From contig DANA01000112.1 of NCBI GenBank assembly GCA_002508495.1, forward strand, positions 1 through 11,548: DNA of 11,548 nt, written 5' to 3'. The translations under genes and the position numbers were made by a program. Of this stretch, positions 1 through 5,731 are shown one piece after another (within the stretch, counting starts at the first letter, position 1; every line of letters begins with the position of its first letter). The notes under the pieces are model-generated. The model had not been told where the DNA came from. It was given only the letters and a program-made list of their open reading frames with translations, and ran no database searches. The stretch is from Methanoregula sp. UBA276. GTDB taxonomy: Archaea; Halobacteriota; Methanomicrobia; Methanomicrobiales; Methanospirillaceae.

Positions 1-105
1 GGTTCAGGCCCGGAAGGGAGCAGACTTACCGCAGACATTCGGCGCCCATGGGGTAACGGGGCGGAGGATGGATGTTTAAGCAAGCGCAGGAACGTACCGT
101 CGACC
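1..105 (+). ncRNA. Signal recognition particle (7S) RNA, 3' portion, 5' part outside window
   Basis: The first 30 bases carry the hallmark of SRP RNA helix 8, the SRP54-binding hairpin: CAGG, a CCC/GGG stem at 9-11/16-18 closed by a GGAA tetraloop (12-15), and AGCAG on the 3' side. GGT at 1-3 can pair with ACC at 28-30 to close the helix. The RNA is the scaffold of the signal recognition particle, which targets ribosomes making membrane and secreted proteins. In archaea and eukaryotes about 80-90 nt, mostly the 3' strand of helix 5, follow helix 8, so the 3' end should lie near 100-110. I cannot fix it because the pairing 5' strand is missing. Identity is secure; the end coordinate is an estimate. 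Confidence 0.88.
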
Positions 106-134
106 GATAACACGTCCCCACGTTTACGATTATC

Positions 135-1088
135 ATGGCAAAAGTCACCATCATCGGAGCAACAGGCCATGTCGGGAGGTTCTCTGCCCATGCGATATCT
201 GCAATCCCGCATGTTGACGAGATCCTTCTCTATGGCAGGGAAGGGCGCGATGCCCTCCTGCGGGGGATCGCCCAGGACCTCAGCGATTCGTTCGCCGCGC
301 GGGGAACGGATATCCGGGTCAGCTGGACAACCCGTCTTGAAGACCTTGCTGGTTCGGCTATTGTCATTATTACTGTCGGCACACCGCGCGCCCCGGGGCA
401 GGACCGGCTTGACCTTGCAATGAGCAATGCGCGGATTATTGCGGATCTTTCCCGCACTATCGGCGCAATTGCACCGGATACCATGATCCTTATGGTCACG
501 AACCCGGTCGATGTGATGACCTGTATTGCCCTGAAATATTCCGGCCTGAAACCTACGCAGGTATTCGGCATCGGTACGCACCTTGATTCAATGCGGCTGA
601 AATCACTGCTGGCATCGCATTTCCGGGTCCATGTCAGTGAGGTTCACACGCGTATCATCGGTGAACACGGGGAGAGTATGGTGCCGTTATGGTCGGCGAC
701 CACGATCGGTGGCATACGGATCTCGAACCTGCCGGACTTTTCGCACCTGCCAATCGACCAGATCATCGACAAGGTCAAGGCCAGCGGGAATTCTATCATC
801 CAGGACAAAGGCGCCACCGTCTATGGGCCCGGTGAAGCCATCGCAACCCTTGTACGGACCGTCCTGTCGGATGAAAACCGTATCCTTACCGTCTCTGCCT
901 TCATCAAAACTGAAGTGAACGGGGTTGGCGGCGATGTCTGTATCGGTGTACCGGCACGGATCAACCGCAGCGGTGTTTTCCCTATAGCCATCCGCATCGA
1001 TGAGTCTGAAGTCCACGCGTTCCGGGAATCAGCAGAAAAGATCCGGGGATATACCCGTGCAGTTTTTGAAAAACTCAGTGAATCTTGA
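135..1088 (+). CDS. mdh: Malate dehydrogenase (LDH/MDH superfamily, probably NADP-capable)
   Basis: The 317-residue cytoplasmic enzyme reversibly oxidises malate to oxaloacetate. Visible in order: Rossmann glycine motif GATGHVG (8-14); substrate loop TPRAPGQDR, where R85 matches the malate-specifying arginine and R91 the mobile catalytic arginine; VTNPVD (121-126) with N123; DSMR (151-154), the aspartate and substrate-binding arginine; and GEHG with catalytic H178. The coenzyme loop reads YGRE (33-36) where NAD-specific enzymes usually have an acidic residue. The methanogen enzyme MJ0490 has a similar GRE, so NADP(H) use is likely by inference. Sequence resemblance to MJ0490 is high throughout, including the IGEHG-SMVPL stretch. 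The ATG at 135 begins just ahead of the Rossmann strand and no Shine-Dalgarno is visible, so initiation may be leaderless or the transcript may continue from the SRP RNA. It converges on the aEF1B gene with a 33-bp gap. Confidence 0.93.
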   Translation: MAKVTIIGATGHVGRFSAHAISAIPHVDEILLYGREGRDALLRGIAQDLSDSFAARGTDIRVSWTTRLEDLAGSAIVIITVGTPRAPGQDRLDLAMSNARIIADLSRTIGAIAPDTMILMVTNPVDVMTCIALKYSGLKPTQVFGIGTHLDSMRLKSLLASHFRVHVSEVHTRIIGEHGESMVPLWSATTIGGIRISNLPDFSHLPIDQIIDKVKASGNSIIQDKGATVYGPGEAIATLVRTVLSDENRILTVSAFIKTEVNGVGGDVCIGVPARINRSGVFPIAIRIDESEVHAFRESAEKIRGYTRAVFEKLSES

Positions 1089-1107
1089 AAAAACGTTGAA
1101 AACGGGG

Positions 1108-1129
1108 TAACCTGAAAAAAATCAGGTTA
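1108..1129 (-). terminator. Hairpin with T7 tract ending the aEF1B transcript
   Basis: TAACCTGA (1108-1115) and TCAGGTTA (1122-1129) are perfect 8-bp inverted repeats around a six-A loop. On the minus strand this puts a run of seven T residues (1121 down to 1115) directly after the aEF1B stop codon at 1124-1122. Oligo-T is the usual archaeal termination signal. The plus strand has no T run here, so it probably serves only the minus-strand operon. Confidence 0.6.
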
Positions 1130-1379
1130 ACGTAACTTCAACAATCTCTGCCCGCTCGACACCAGGAATCGAGCCGATCGTCGTTTCCAGCATATCGGTC
1201 TCGCCACCGGCATCGTTCACGATTGCGGCAAACTTGATCGCCTTGAGCCCAAAGCCTATGGGCTCTTCCTTGACGTCCTGGATGCCCGGCATCTTCTCCT
1301 TGAGCGCTGCTTTGAGCTGTTCAAGGTTCACTTCGGGTGATTCGGGCATGACCCGCATGATGACTGCTACACTGCCCAT
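1122..1379 (-). CDS. ef1b: Translation elongation factor 1-beta (aEF1B)
   Basis: An 85-residue protein of the usual archaeal length (about 85-90). It begins MGSVAVIMRVMPESPEV and contains the characteristic IGFGLKAIKFAAIV segment and the C-terminal GVERAEIVEVTLT strand of the EF-1 beta/delta guanine-nucleotide-exchange domain. It recharges aEF1A with GTP by releasing GDP in the elongation cycle. The start ATG lies 3 nt after the stop of the zinc-ribbon gene on the same strand, so the two are almost certainly cotranscribed and perhaps translationally coupled. The product has no extra domain. This pairing of a zinc ribbon with aEF1B recurs in Euryarchaeota (from general knowledge) and supports both assignments. 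Confidence 0.95.
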   Translation of the reverse strand: MGSVAVIMRVMPESPEVNLEQLKAALKEKMPGIQDVKEEPIGFGLKAIKFAAIVNDAGGETDMLETTIGSIPGVERAEIVEVTLT

Positions 1380-1382
1380 GCT

Positions 1383-1544
1383 TCACGGTCCCCCAAATCC
1401 ACATTTTGGGCAGACATACGGGAGACTCTGTTCCCTGCACCGGTAGCACCGGCTGATCTCCTGACCACACGCGGGGCAGGCAAACTTGGTTGCGCCCTCT
1501 TCTGCAAGCGGAGCGTTGCAGGATGTACATTTTGTATCTGACAT
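1383..1544 (-). CDS. Small zinc-ribbon protein linked to translation (HVO_2753/DUF1610-like)
   Basis: A 53-residue protein with four CxxC pairs: C6/C9, C23/C26, C33/C36 and C45/C48, enough for two zinc-binding sites. It matches the archaeal family often annotated as Zn-ribbon RNA-binding protein involved in translation. The haloarchaeal relative HVO_2753 is a small two-zinc-finger protein. The frame is open upstream to 1682, but the start is placed at the ATG at 1544 because a strong GGAGGAG Shine-Dalgarno sits just before it. The upstream extension would also overlap the kinase gene in another frame and lacks family resemblance. A TATA-like box lies about 45 bp upstream. The exact molecular role is unknown; RNA or ribosome binding is inferred from fold and neighbour. 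Confidence 0.88.
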   Translation of the reverse strand: MSDTKCTSCNAPLAEEGATKFACPACGQEISRCYRCREQSLPYVCPKCGFGGP

Positions 1545-1585
1545 TGATGCTCCTCCACGGATTCCTATTATATTTCTCTTGGTAC

Positions 1586-1595
1586 CTTTAAAAGG
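1586..1595 (-). promoter_or_regulatory. TATA box for the zinc-ribbon/aEF1B transcript
   Basis: The minus strand reads CCTTTTAAAGG-like A/T-rich sequence here, about 45 bp upstream of the zinc-ribbon ATG. Transcription should start about 25 bp downstream, near 1565, giving a leader of roughly 20 nt that contains the GGAGGAG ribosome-binding site. The box overlaps the stop codon of the upstream kinase gene, so the pair can be made independently of it. Confidence 0.45.
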
Positions 1596-2208
1596 TTGTA
1601 CCGATCCGGGTGCAGGGGACCGCTTCGCCCCGCAAAAATGCTGCAACGCGATCCGGCAGCGTCCCGTTGATGACCGTGGCACGGATGCCGTGTTTCAGGA
1701 TATAGGGAATAAAACACGGATCGACAACATCGGTTTCAACGTTCTGAACAATCGCCCGATCACTCCTGTCGTCAGCTGGAATGCCATCAACCGATTTGAG
1801 GACCAGCAGGTCGGTCATGAGCGTTCCCGCTACCCAGGCAGCAATGGTATCCGAAGTGACATCCCACGAGTGCGGGAGCGGGTCAAACTCCCGGCAGCAG
1901 CGGTACGGGAGCAGGATCGTGGGTTTTGACGGGATCGCGAGACGTTCTGTCGAAGGCAGCCCAAATGTTGCAAGCAGGGAGCCGAACCGGTCCATCGCAC
2001 GGATTGCCGTCCAGTGGGCTTCGTCATCATTCAGTGCCTGGTTACGAACTGTATCGGCAAACCAGCCCCCGCCCGGGACGATAAGGAGCGGGCGGGACTG
2101 CTGCCGGAATACCGCTGCAAGGGTGGGCGCGTGCACCTCCAGGCTTCCGCCGAGTTTTACTACGAAAGGCTGCTCGCGGGGGGGTTGGTCTTCTGGCTGG
2201 ATGGGCAT
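1588..2208 (-). CDS. mfnE: Amino acid kinase-family protein, probable methanofuran biosynthesis kinase MfnE
   Basis: A 206-residue single-domain amino acid kinase. Landmarks are KLGGS (18-22, phosphate-binding loop), VPGGG (44-48), WDVTSDTIAAWVAG (115-128), LKSVDG (137-142) and C-terminal INGT (180-183). The small size and the WDVTSD signature match the methanogen and methylotroph group that includes MfnE. MfnE uses ATP to phosphorylate (5-(aminomethyl)furan-3-yl)methyl phosphate to the diphosphate, for attachment to tyramine-glutamate in methanofuran synthesis. Specificity is inferred from family and organism; other small-molecule kinases are possible. The frame can also start at a TTG at 2217. 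I prefer the ATG at 2208 because a TATA box at about 2236 predicts transcription starting at about 2210, making this a leaderless mRNA. Downstream the zinc-ribbon gene follows after 43 bp. Confidence 0.7.
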   Translation of the reverse strand: MPIQPEDQPPREQPFVVKLGGSLEVHAPTLAAVFRQQSRPLLIVPGGGWFADTVRNQALNDDEAHWTAIRAMDRFGSLLATFGLPSTERLAIPSKPTILLPYRCCREFDPLPHSWDVTSDTIAAWVAGTLMTDLLVLKSVDGIPADDRSDRAIVQNVETDVVDPCFIPYILKHGIRATVINGTLPDRVAAFLRGEAVPCTRIGTTF

Positions 2209-2230
2209 GGGAACCAAATAATAAATTAAA

Positions 2231-2242
2231 CTTTTATATATT
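2231..2242. promoter_or_regulatory. Shared divergent TATA region between mfnE and the LTD-PLD gene
   Basis: The A/T-rich core CTTTTATATATT reads as a TATA box on both strands. On the minus strand TATATAAAAG lies about 26 bp before the mfnE ATG at 2208. On the plus strand TTTATATA lies about 26 bp before the ATG at 2265. Both distances match the spacing from an archaeal TATA box to the transcription start, so both mRNAs may be leaderless or nearly so. The two genes are separated by only 56 bp. Confidence 0.5.
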
Positions 2243-2264
2243 CATTTGTCGAAAGGGTACTACA

Positions 2265-3929
2265 ATGCGACGTATCTGTGGCCTGCTCCTCTTCCTTGTC
2301 GTGTGCATCGGCACCGCTTCACCGGTCATGATAACCGAGTTCTGTCCCGATCCTTACCTTCATGATGATATGGATGAGTATATTGTCCTTTCCGGCAGCG
2401 GGGTGCTTGACGGGTATTCGGTCTCCGATGGAAGGGGCGGGTTCCGGTTTCCCCCCGGTACGCAAATACCGGGCACGCTGACCGTGGCGCGCAGCGGTCC
2501 GGCGTTCTCCATGAGTCACGGGGTATGGCCGGATTTTGAATGGGTCGATCATTCTCCGGACGTGCCCGATGTCATTTCCGGTAACACCCTGCGCCTCGCA
2601 AACAGCCGGGACATGGTGCTGTTATACCATAATGGAGAGCTGGTCCAGAACGTCTCGTGGCCGGAGGATGTCAGGGCACGGGAAGGGCAGGTCCATTACC
2701 AAAAAGACGGTGCCTGGGACCCCCGCCCCCTCATGCTGGGGCAGTCCCGCTTTGGACCTGCCACATTTTCCGATGTCAACGTCACGACATTTGTTGCACC
2801 GGACTCGTCAGGAGAAGCACTTGCTGCTGCAATTGATGGTGCGCAGGAGGAGATCCTCCTCAATGGCTACGAATTATCAGGCCCGGAGATTACGCGTGCG
2901 CTTATTTCAGCAAAGGGCCGGGGTGTGGGTGTTGTGGTACTGGTTGAAGGAGGCCCGGTCGGGGGGATCAGTGCCGAAGAGAACGCAGCGCTCTGGAGCC
3001 TGAACCAGAGCGGGATTCCCGTGTATGCGATGGCCCCGGCAGGGAAAGAGCATGCACCATACCGGTACAACCATGCAAAATACCTGGTAATGGACCGGCA
3101 GGCAGTCCTCCTGACAAGCGAAAATTTCAAGTACAGTGGTTTTCCCCCGGAAGGAATGACCGGGAACCGGGGGTGGGGGGTGTATCTTGAGGATCCAAAA
3201 CTTGCATCGTATTTTGTCATGGTCTATACTACGGATCTCATGAGTACATCGGTACAGCCGTATCCCGGTATCGCGGGAGATGGGGAAAAACCCCCGGCAA
3301 AGGAGCGAAGGAGTAATTTTTCATCCCGCCAGTTCACCGGTGCAACCGTCCGGCCGGTCCTTGCACCGGATACCAGCAGGATAATCGTTGACCTGATCGG
3401 TTCAGCAGAACACAGCATCGAAATCGAGCAGGCCTATATCACCAACGAGACCCCGCTTGCGCTCAACCCGTTCCTTGCGGCTGCCATCGATGCCGCCCGG
3501 CGCGGGGTCCGGGTCCGCGTCCTGCTCGATTCGTACTGGTACAACACCCGGGATGCTGCGGACAATGACGAGATGGTTGCCACAATCAATGCAATTGGTA
3601 AAAACGAACAGATCCCCCTTGAGGCACGGTGCGCGGATCTCTCCGCAACCGGGCTTGAAAAGATCCACAATAAGGGGGTCATCGTTGATGGCCGGAAAGT
3701 GCTGGTCAGCAGTATCAACTGGAACAGCAACTCCCCGAATTTCAACCGGGAAGCGGGGGTTATTATCGAGCATCCGGGCGTTGCCGGGTATTTTTCCGAG
3801 GTCTTTGACGATGACTGGAGCCATGCCGTACGATCCCCCGGAGGTGAGACGGACTACCTGAAAATCACGTTCATCATCATCGTAATTGCCCTTCTCGGTG
3901 TCCTGTACTACCGGCGCCATGTTCGGTGA
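2265..3929 (+). CDS. Exported membrane-anchored protein: LTD-like domain plus two phospholipase D/nuclease (HKD) domains
   Basis: A 554-residue protein. Residues 1-20 form a signal peptide (MRR, then a hydrophobic run). Residues about 21-140 resemble a lamin-tail-like (LTD) domain: ITEFCPDP, DEYIVLSG, GYSVSDG, FPPGTQIP and LANSRDMVLLY fit its beta-strand pattern. Two PLD-superfamily domains follow, each with a full HxKx4D motif: H270/K272/D277 (followed by TSEN) and H468/K470/D475 (followed by SSINWNSN). The C-terminus holds one transmembrane helix (about 532-549) and a basic tail, YYRRHVR, so the catalytic part should face outside. PLD-type pairs cleave phosphodiester bonds, in lipids or nucleic acids; the substrate cannot be read here. 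The bipartite form with both HKDs is that of active monomeric enzymes. It is alone on its strand, with T-rich terminators after the stop and a likely TATA box at about 2236. Confidence 0.88.
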   Translation: MRRICGLLLFLVVCIGTASPVMITEFCPDPYLHDDMDEYIVLSGSGVLDGYSVSDGRGGFRFPPGTQIPGTLTVARSGPAFSMSHGVWPDFEWVDHSPDVPDVISGNTLRLANSRDMVLLYHNGELVQNVSWPEDVRAREGQVHYQKDGAWDPRPLMLGQSRFGPATFSDVNVTTFVAPDSSGEALAAAIDGAQEEILLNGYELSGPEITRALISAKGRGVGVVVLVEGGPVGGISAEENAALWSLNQSGIPVYAMAPAGKEHAPYRYNHAKYLVMDRQAVLLTSENFKYSGFPPEGMTGNRGWGVYLEDPKLASYFVMVYTTDLMSTSVQPYPGIAGDGEKPPAKERRSNFSSRQFTGATVRPVLAPDTSRIIVDLIGSAEHSIEIEQAYITNETPLALNPFLAAAIDAARRGVRVRVLLDSYWYNTRDAADNDEMVATINAIGKNEQIPLEARCADLSATGLEKIHNKGVIVDGRKVLVSSINWNSNSPNFNREAGVIIEHPGVAGYFSEVFDDDWSHAVRSPGGETDYLKITFIIIVIALLGVLYYRRHVR

Positions 3930-3989
3930 AACGGCAGGACTGCCGCGTTACCCATGAGATCGCAAAGGATGGTAAAGAAAAGGAACAGA

Positions 3990-4014
3990 TTTTTTAGATT
4001 TTCAGGGTTTTTTT
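3990..4014 (+). terminator. Oligo-T terminator after the LTD-PLD gene
   Basis: Three plus-strand T runs (T6 at 3990-3995, T4 at 3999-4002, T7 at 4008-4014) begin 60 bp after the stop codon, with no strong hairpin. This is typical of archaeal factor-independent termination. The last run overlaps the 3' end of the convergent regulator gene. Confidence 0.6.
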
Positions 4015-4310
4015 CGTGCACATTGGCACACATCACAGAGGTTTACATCACTCACGCCGGTTACGACAGCGAGTGCCCAGCGATCGATGATCGCATCGAG
4101 TTCTGAGGATATCTCCACTTCTCCTGCACCGCGTTTTCGGCTCAGGTACTGGGATACTGCTGCCCGCGATACCCCCAGTTTCTTCGCCACATCGCTCTGG
4201 CTGAGCTCATGTTCAACGATAAGGCGGTTGACCATCTCTGCCCGCATCGCGGGGAGCAGGGTTCTCACGATGGTATCGCAGTGCATGAGGGTGCAGGTGT
4301 GTCTGGTCAT
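4002..4310 (-). CDS. XRE/COG2522-type HTH transcriptional regulator with cysteine-rich ends
   Basis: A 102-residue protein with one helix-turn-helix, LSQSDVAKKLGVSRAAVSQYL (36-56), preceded by the LLPAMRAEMVNRL helix typical of a widespread archaeal XRE-like family. It has cysteines at both ends: C6 and C11 before the HTH, and CDVCQC (C92, C95, C97) near the C-terminus. Members of this family commonly keep one N-terminal cysteine and a C-terminal CxxC, which suggests a metal or redox-sensing site; that function is inference. The ATG at 4310 overlaps the stop of the upstream winged-helix gene as ATGA, and no Shine-Dalgarno is seen, so translation is probably coupled. A second in-frame ATG at 4286 (MHCDTIV) would match the family N-terminus equally well. 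Target genes are unknown. Confidence 0.82.
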   Translation of the reverse strand: MTRHTCTLMHCDTIVRTLLPAMRAEMVNRLIVEHELSQSDVAKKLGVSRAAVSQYLSRKRGAGEVEISSELDAIIDRWALAVVTGVSDVNLCDVCQCARKKP

Positions 4311-4552
4311 ACGGTAGCAGTCACGGGATTACTGGTTTCCACTGGTTTTTGCTGGTAGATGATCTGCCGCGCATCGCGGAAGTTGAACTTTTCAATGATG
4401 AGCTGGCGCTCTTTGAGTTTTTTCAATGCATACCGCACCGTTCGCGGTGCAAGGCGGGATTTTTCCACTAAATCTTTGTGGGTCATAGCCCCACCCGCAT
4501 CCAGGATTGCCAGCACCGTCTTTGACGATGGTGGTAATGTTGTAGGATACAT
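4307..4552 (-). CDS. Small winged-helix (MarR/ArsR-like) transcriptional regulator
   Basis: An 81-residue protein consisting almost entirely of a winged helix-turn-helix. The segment SSKTVLAILDAGGAMTHKDLVEKS precedes the recognition helix LAPRTVRYALKKLKERQLI (34-52), and the wing is FNFRDARQIIYQQ (57-69). It resembles MarR-type DNA-binding domains with no ligand domain, and the tail is short and unstructured-looking. It is the first gene of a two-gene unit, overlapping the Cys-rich XRE regulator by 4 nt. Its ATG is 5 bp from a perfect 23-bp palindrome, which makes autoregulation likely (inference). No Shine-Dalgarno is apparent. Confidence 0.8.
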   Translation of the reverse strand: MYPTTLPPSSKTVLAILDAGGAMTHKDLVEKSRLAPRTVRYALKKLKERQLIIEKFNFRDARQIIYQQKPVETSNPVTATV

Positions 4553-4557
4553 GGTAA

Positions 4558-4580
4558 ATATGTTAACACTGTTAACATAT
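4558..4580. promoter_or_regulatory. Perfect 10-3-10 palindrome, probable operator
   Basis: ATATGTTAAC, a 3-bp spacer ACT, then GTTAACATAT form a fully matched inverted repeat. It lies between the divergent winged-helix gene (ATG at 4552, minus) and the OB-fold gene (ATG at 4623, plus). A TATA-like box at 4591-4600 predicts minus-strand transcription starting near 4570, inside the palindrome, so a dimeric repressor bound here would block that promoter. A dimer of the adjacent winged-helix protein is the simplest candidate ligand. The palindrome is seen directly; its function is inferred. Confidence 0.7.
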
Positions 4581-4590
4581 GAACCTGTCG

Positions 4591-4600
4591 GTATTTATAC
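4591..4600. promoter_or_regulatory. TATA-like box serving the divergent regulator and OB-fold genes
   Basis: GTATTTATAC reads as GTATAAATAC on the other strand, so it can act as a TATA element both ways. On the plus strand it is about 27 bp before the ATG at 4623, consistent with a leaderless OB-fold mRNA. On the minus strand it places the start near 4570, within the palindrome. Confidence 0.45.
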
Positions 4601-4622
4601 GCCTGTTATTATACATTTATGT

Positions 4623-4985
4623 ATGCTCGGTCGCCAGGAACGGACTGCCCTCTGTCTCCTGCTTGCCGTTGCTGTGGCAGTAACCGCGGGGCATGGAGTA
4701 CTTACCCTTATCGGGAAGGAGCCGTTTGCCCGCCCGTTCACCAATACTTCTGCTGATGGCGAACTGGTGTTTTTTGAGGGGATAATCGATGAAGTCACGA
4801 CAACCAGATCCGGCGGGCATGTCAATCTGCGAATCCAGGACACTCCCGTTTTCATTCCAGCACAGGTTGCCCGTGATATCCCCCTGAACCGGGGAGAAAA
4901 GGTATTCCTGTACGGGATCGTTGAGACGTACCGCGGAGAAAAAGAGATAGTCGTGAATTCTGCGGGCGATGTACGGATCGGCTGA
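4623..4985 (+). CDS. Membrane-anchored OB-fold protein
   Basis: A 120-residue protein. After MLGRQER comes a hydrophobic segment (TALCLLLAVAVAVTAGHGVLTLIG, about residues 8-31) that is a signal anchor or uncleaved transmembrane helix, with the positive side in the cytoplasm. The remaining 85 residues fit a small OB-fold of the tRNA_anti/nucleic-acid-binding type: LVFFEGIIDEVTTTRSGGHVNLRIQD, PVFIPAQVARDI, GEKVFLYGIVETYRGEKEIVV. Topology puts this domain outside the membrane. The frame is open to 4359, but the start at 4623 fits the TATA spacing and gives a normal signal anchor. Earlier ATGs (4551, 4560) would run through the palindrome and promoter. Ligand and role are unknown; OB-folds also bind sugars or proteins. 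Confidence 0.75.
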   Translation: MLGRQERTALCLLLAVAVAVTAGHGVLTLIGKEPFARPFTNTSADGELVFFEGIIDEVTTTRSGGHVNLRIQDTPVFIPAQVARDIPLNRGEKVFLYGIVETYRGEKEIVVNSAGDVRIG

Positions 4986-5021
4986 ATGAACAACGCACGG
5001 GCTCATCCCGCCTGTTCCTCG

Positions 5022-5600
5022 TCATGCCGGGCCTGAAGGTTGAATGTGGCTTTTTTTCCGGTATTCAATCGCTGCAAGTGCTTTTTTGGCAGCATCCCTG
5101 ACCTCTCCGTCGGGGTCCTGCAATAATACAGTCAGCCCGAAAACAGCACGGTCATCCCCGATATTCCCGAGGGCCCATGCGGCATTCTTCCGGACGGTCT
5201 TTTTTGTATCTTTGAGCAATTCGATGAGGGGGAGGGTGGCACGGGGATCTTTAAGTTTCCCAAGGCCCCATGCGGCACCGACACGGAGCCATTTCTCCCG
5301 CGATTTTGTGGCTTGTATCAGGGGTTCCACGCAGCTGCTGTCCCCGATCCTCCCAAGGGACTTGGCCGCGAGCCACTGGACATCGAGATACGGGTCCTCC
5401 AGGGCTTCGAGCAGGGGTCCGATGGCCGTACTGTCCCCGACAAACCCCAGCGCCTCTGCTGCTTTCCAGCGGAACGTGAGGTTCGGATCCTTCAGCAGTA
5501 GGATGTAGTTTCGGATCCGCTCTTTTCTCTGCTCCTCGATCAGCCCGAGTTCCTCCGGTGTCGGTTCCCGGCCCGGTCCCCTTTCCTCATCCCCTTCCAT
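5022..5600 (-). CDS. HEAT-repeat protein (PBS-lyase-like repeats)
   Basis: A 192-residue soluble protein with about five HEAT-like repeats at a 31-residue period from residue 32 to 180. The recurring core is RWKAAEALGFVGD (44-56), QWLAAKSLGRIGD (75-87), RVGAAWGLGKLKD (106-118), RKNAAWALGNIGD (137-149) and RDAAKKALAAIE (168-179). The first 30 residues are charged and rich in Glu and Arg. Such solenoids are scaffolds or partners for other proteins. Those related to phycocyanobilin-lyase subunits are common in methanogens without phycobilins, so lyase activity should not be assumed. A GAGAGGT ribosome-binding site precedes the ATG. It converges on the OB-fold gene with a 36-bp gap. A T7 run at 5051-5057 (plus sense), inside its 3' end, may terminate the convergent transcript. 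Confidence 0.88.
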   Translation of the reverse strand: MEGDEERGPGREPTPEELGLIEEQRKERIRNYILLLKDPNLTFRWKAAEALGFVGDSTAIGPLLEALEDPYLDVQWLAAKSLGRIGDSSCVEPLIQATKSREKWLRVGAAWGLGKLKDPRATLPLIELLKDTKKTVRKNAAWALGNIGDDRAVFGLTVLLQDPDGEVRDAAKKALAAIEYRKKSHIQPSGPA

Positions 5601-5731
5601 TGTTACCTCTCAGGCCACCCATTCGTGATGAGGATTCATTAATGTTTCTTGTCTGCGTTGTCTGCCCAATCGCCGGTTGTCCGGTGAGCAGCAAAGCCTG
5701 GGAAAAAGGGGGATGCGGTGATATGCAAAAA
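5601..5731. other. Intergenic region between nadC and the HEAT-repeat gene
   Basis: On the minus strand this 131-bp stretch runs from the nadC stop to the HEAT-repeat start. Short T5 runs just after nadC (near 5709-5731) may end that transcript. An ATTAATGAA element near 5634-5644 could be a weak TATA box for the HEAT gene. TTGTCTGC occurs twice (5649-5656, 5658-5665). I see no RNA gene or ORF worth calling. Confidence 0.35.

Noticed and set aside
1545..1682. N-terminal extension of the zinc-ribbon frame
   Set aside because: It overlaps the mfnE 3' end in another frame and lacks family similarity, and a strong Shine-Dalgarno marks the internal ATG at 1544.
4551..4622. Longer N-terminus for the OB-fold protein from ATG 4551 or 4560
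   Set aside because: It would translate through the palindrome and the TATA box; the 4623 start fits promoter spacing and signal-anchor layout.
5649..5665. Direct repeat TTGTCTGC x2 upstream of the HEAT-repeat gene
   Set aside because: Only 8 bp, two copies, with no wider array or palindrome; not enough to call an operator or repeat element.
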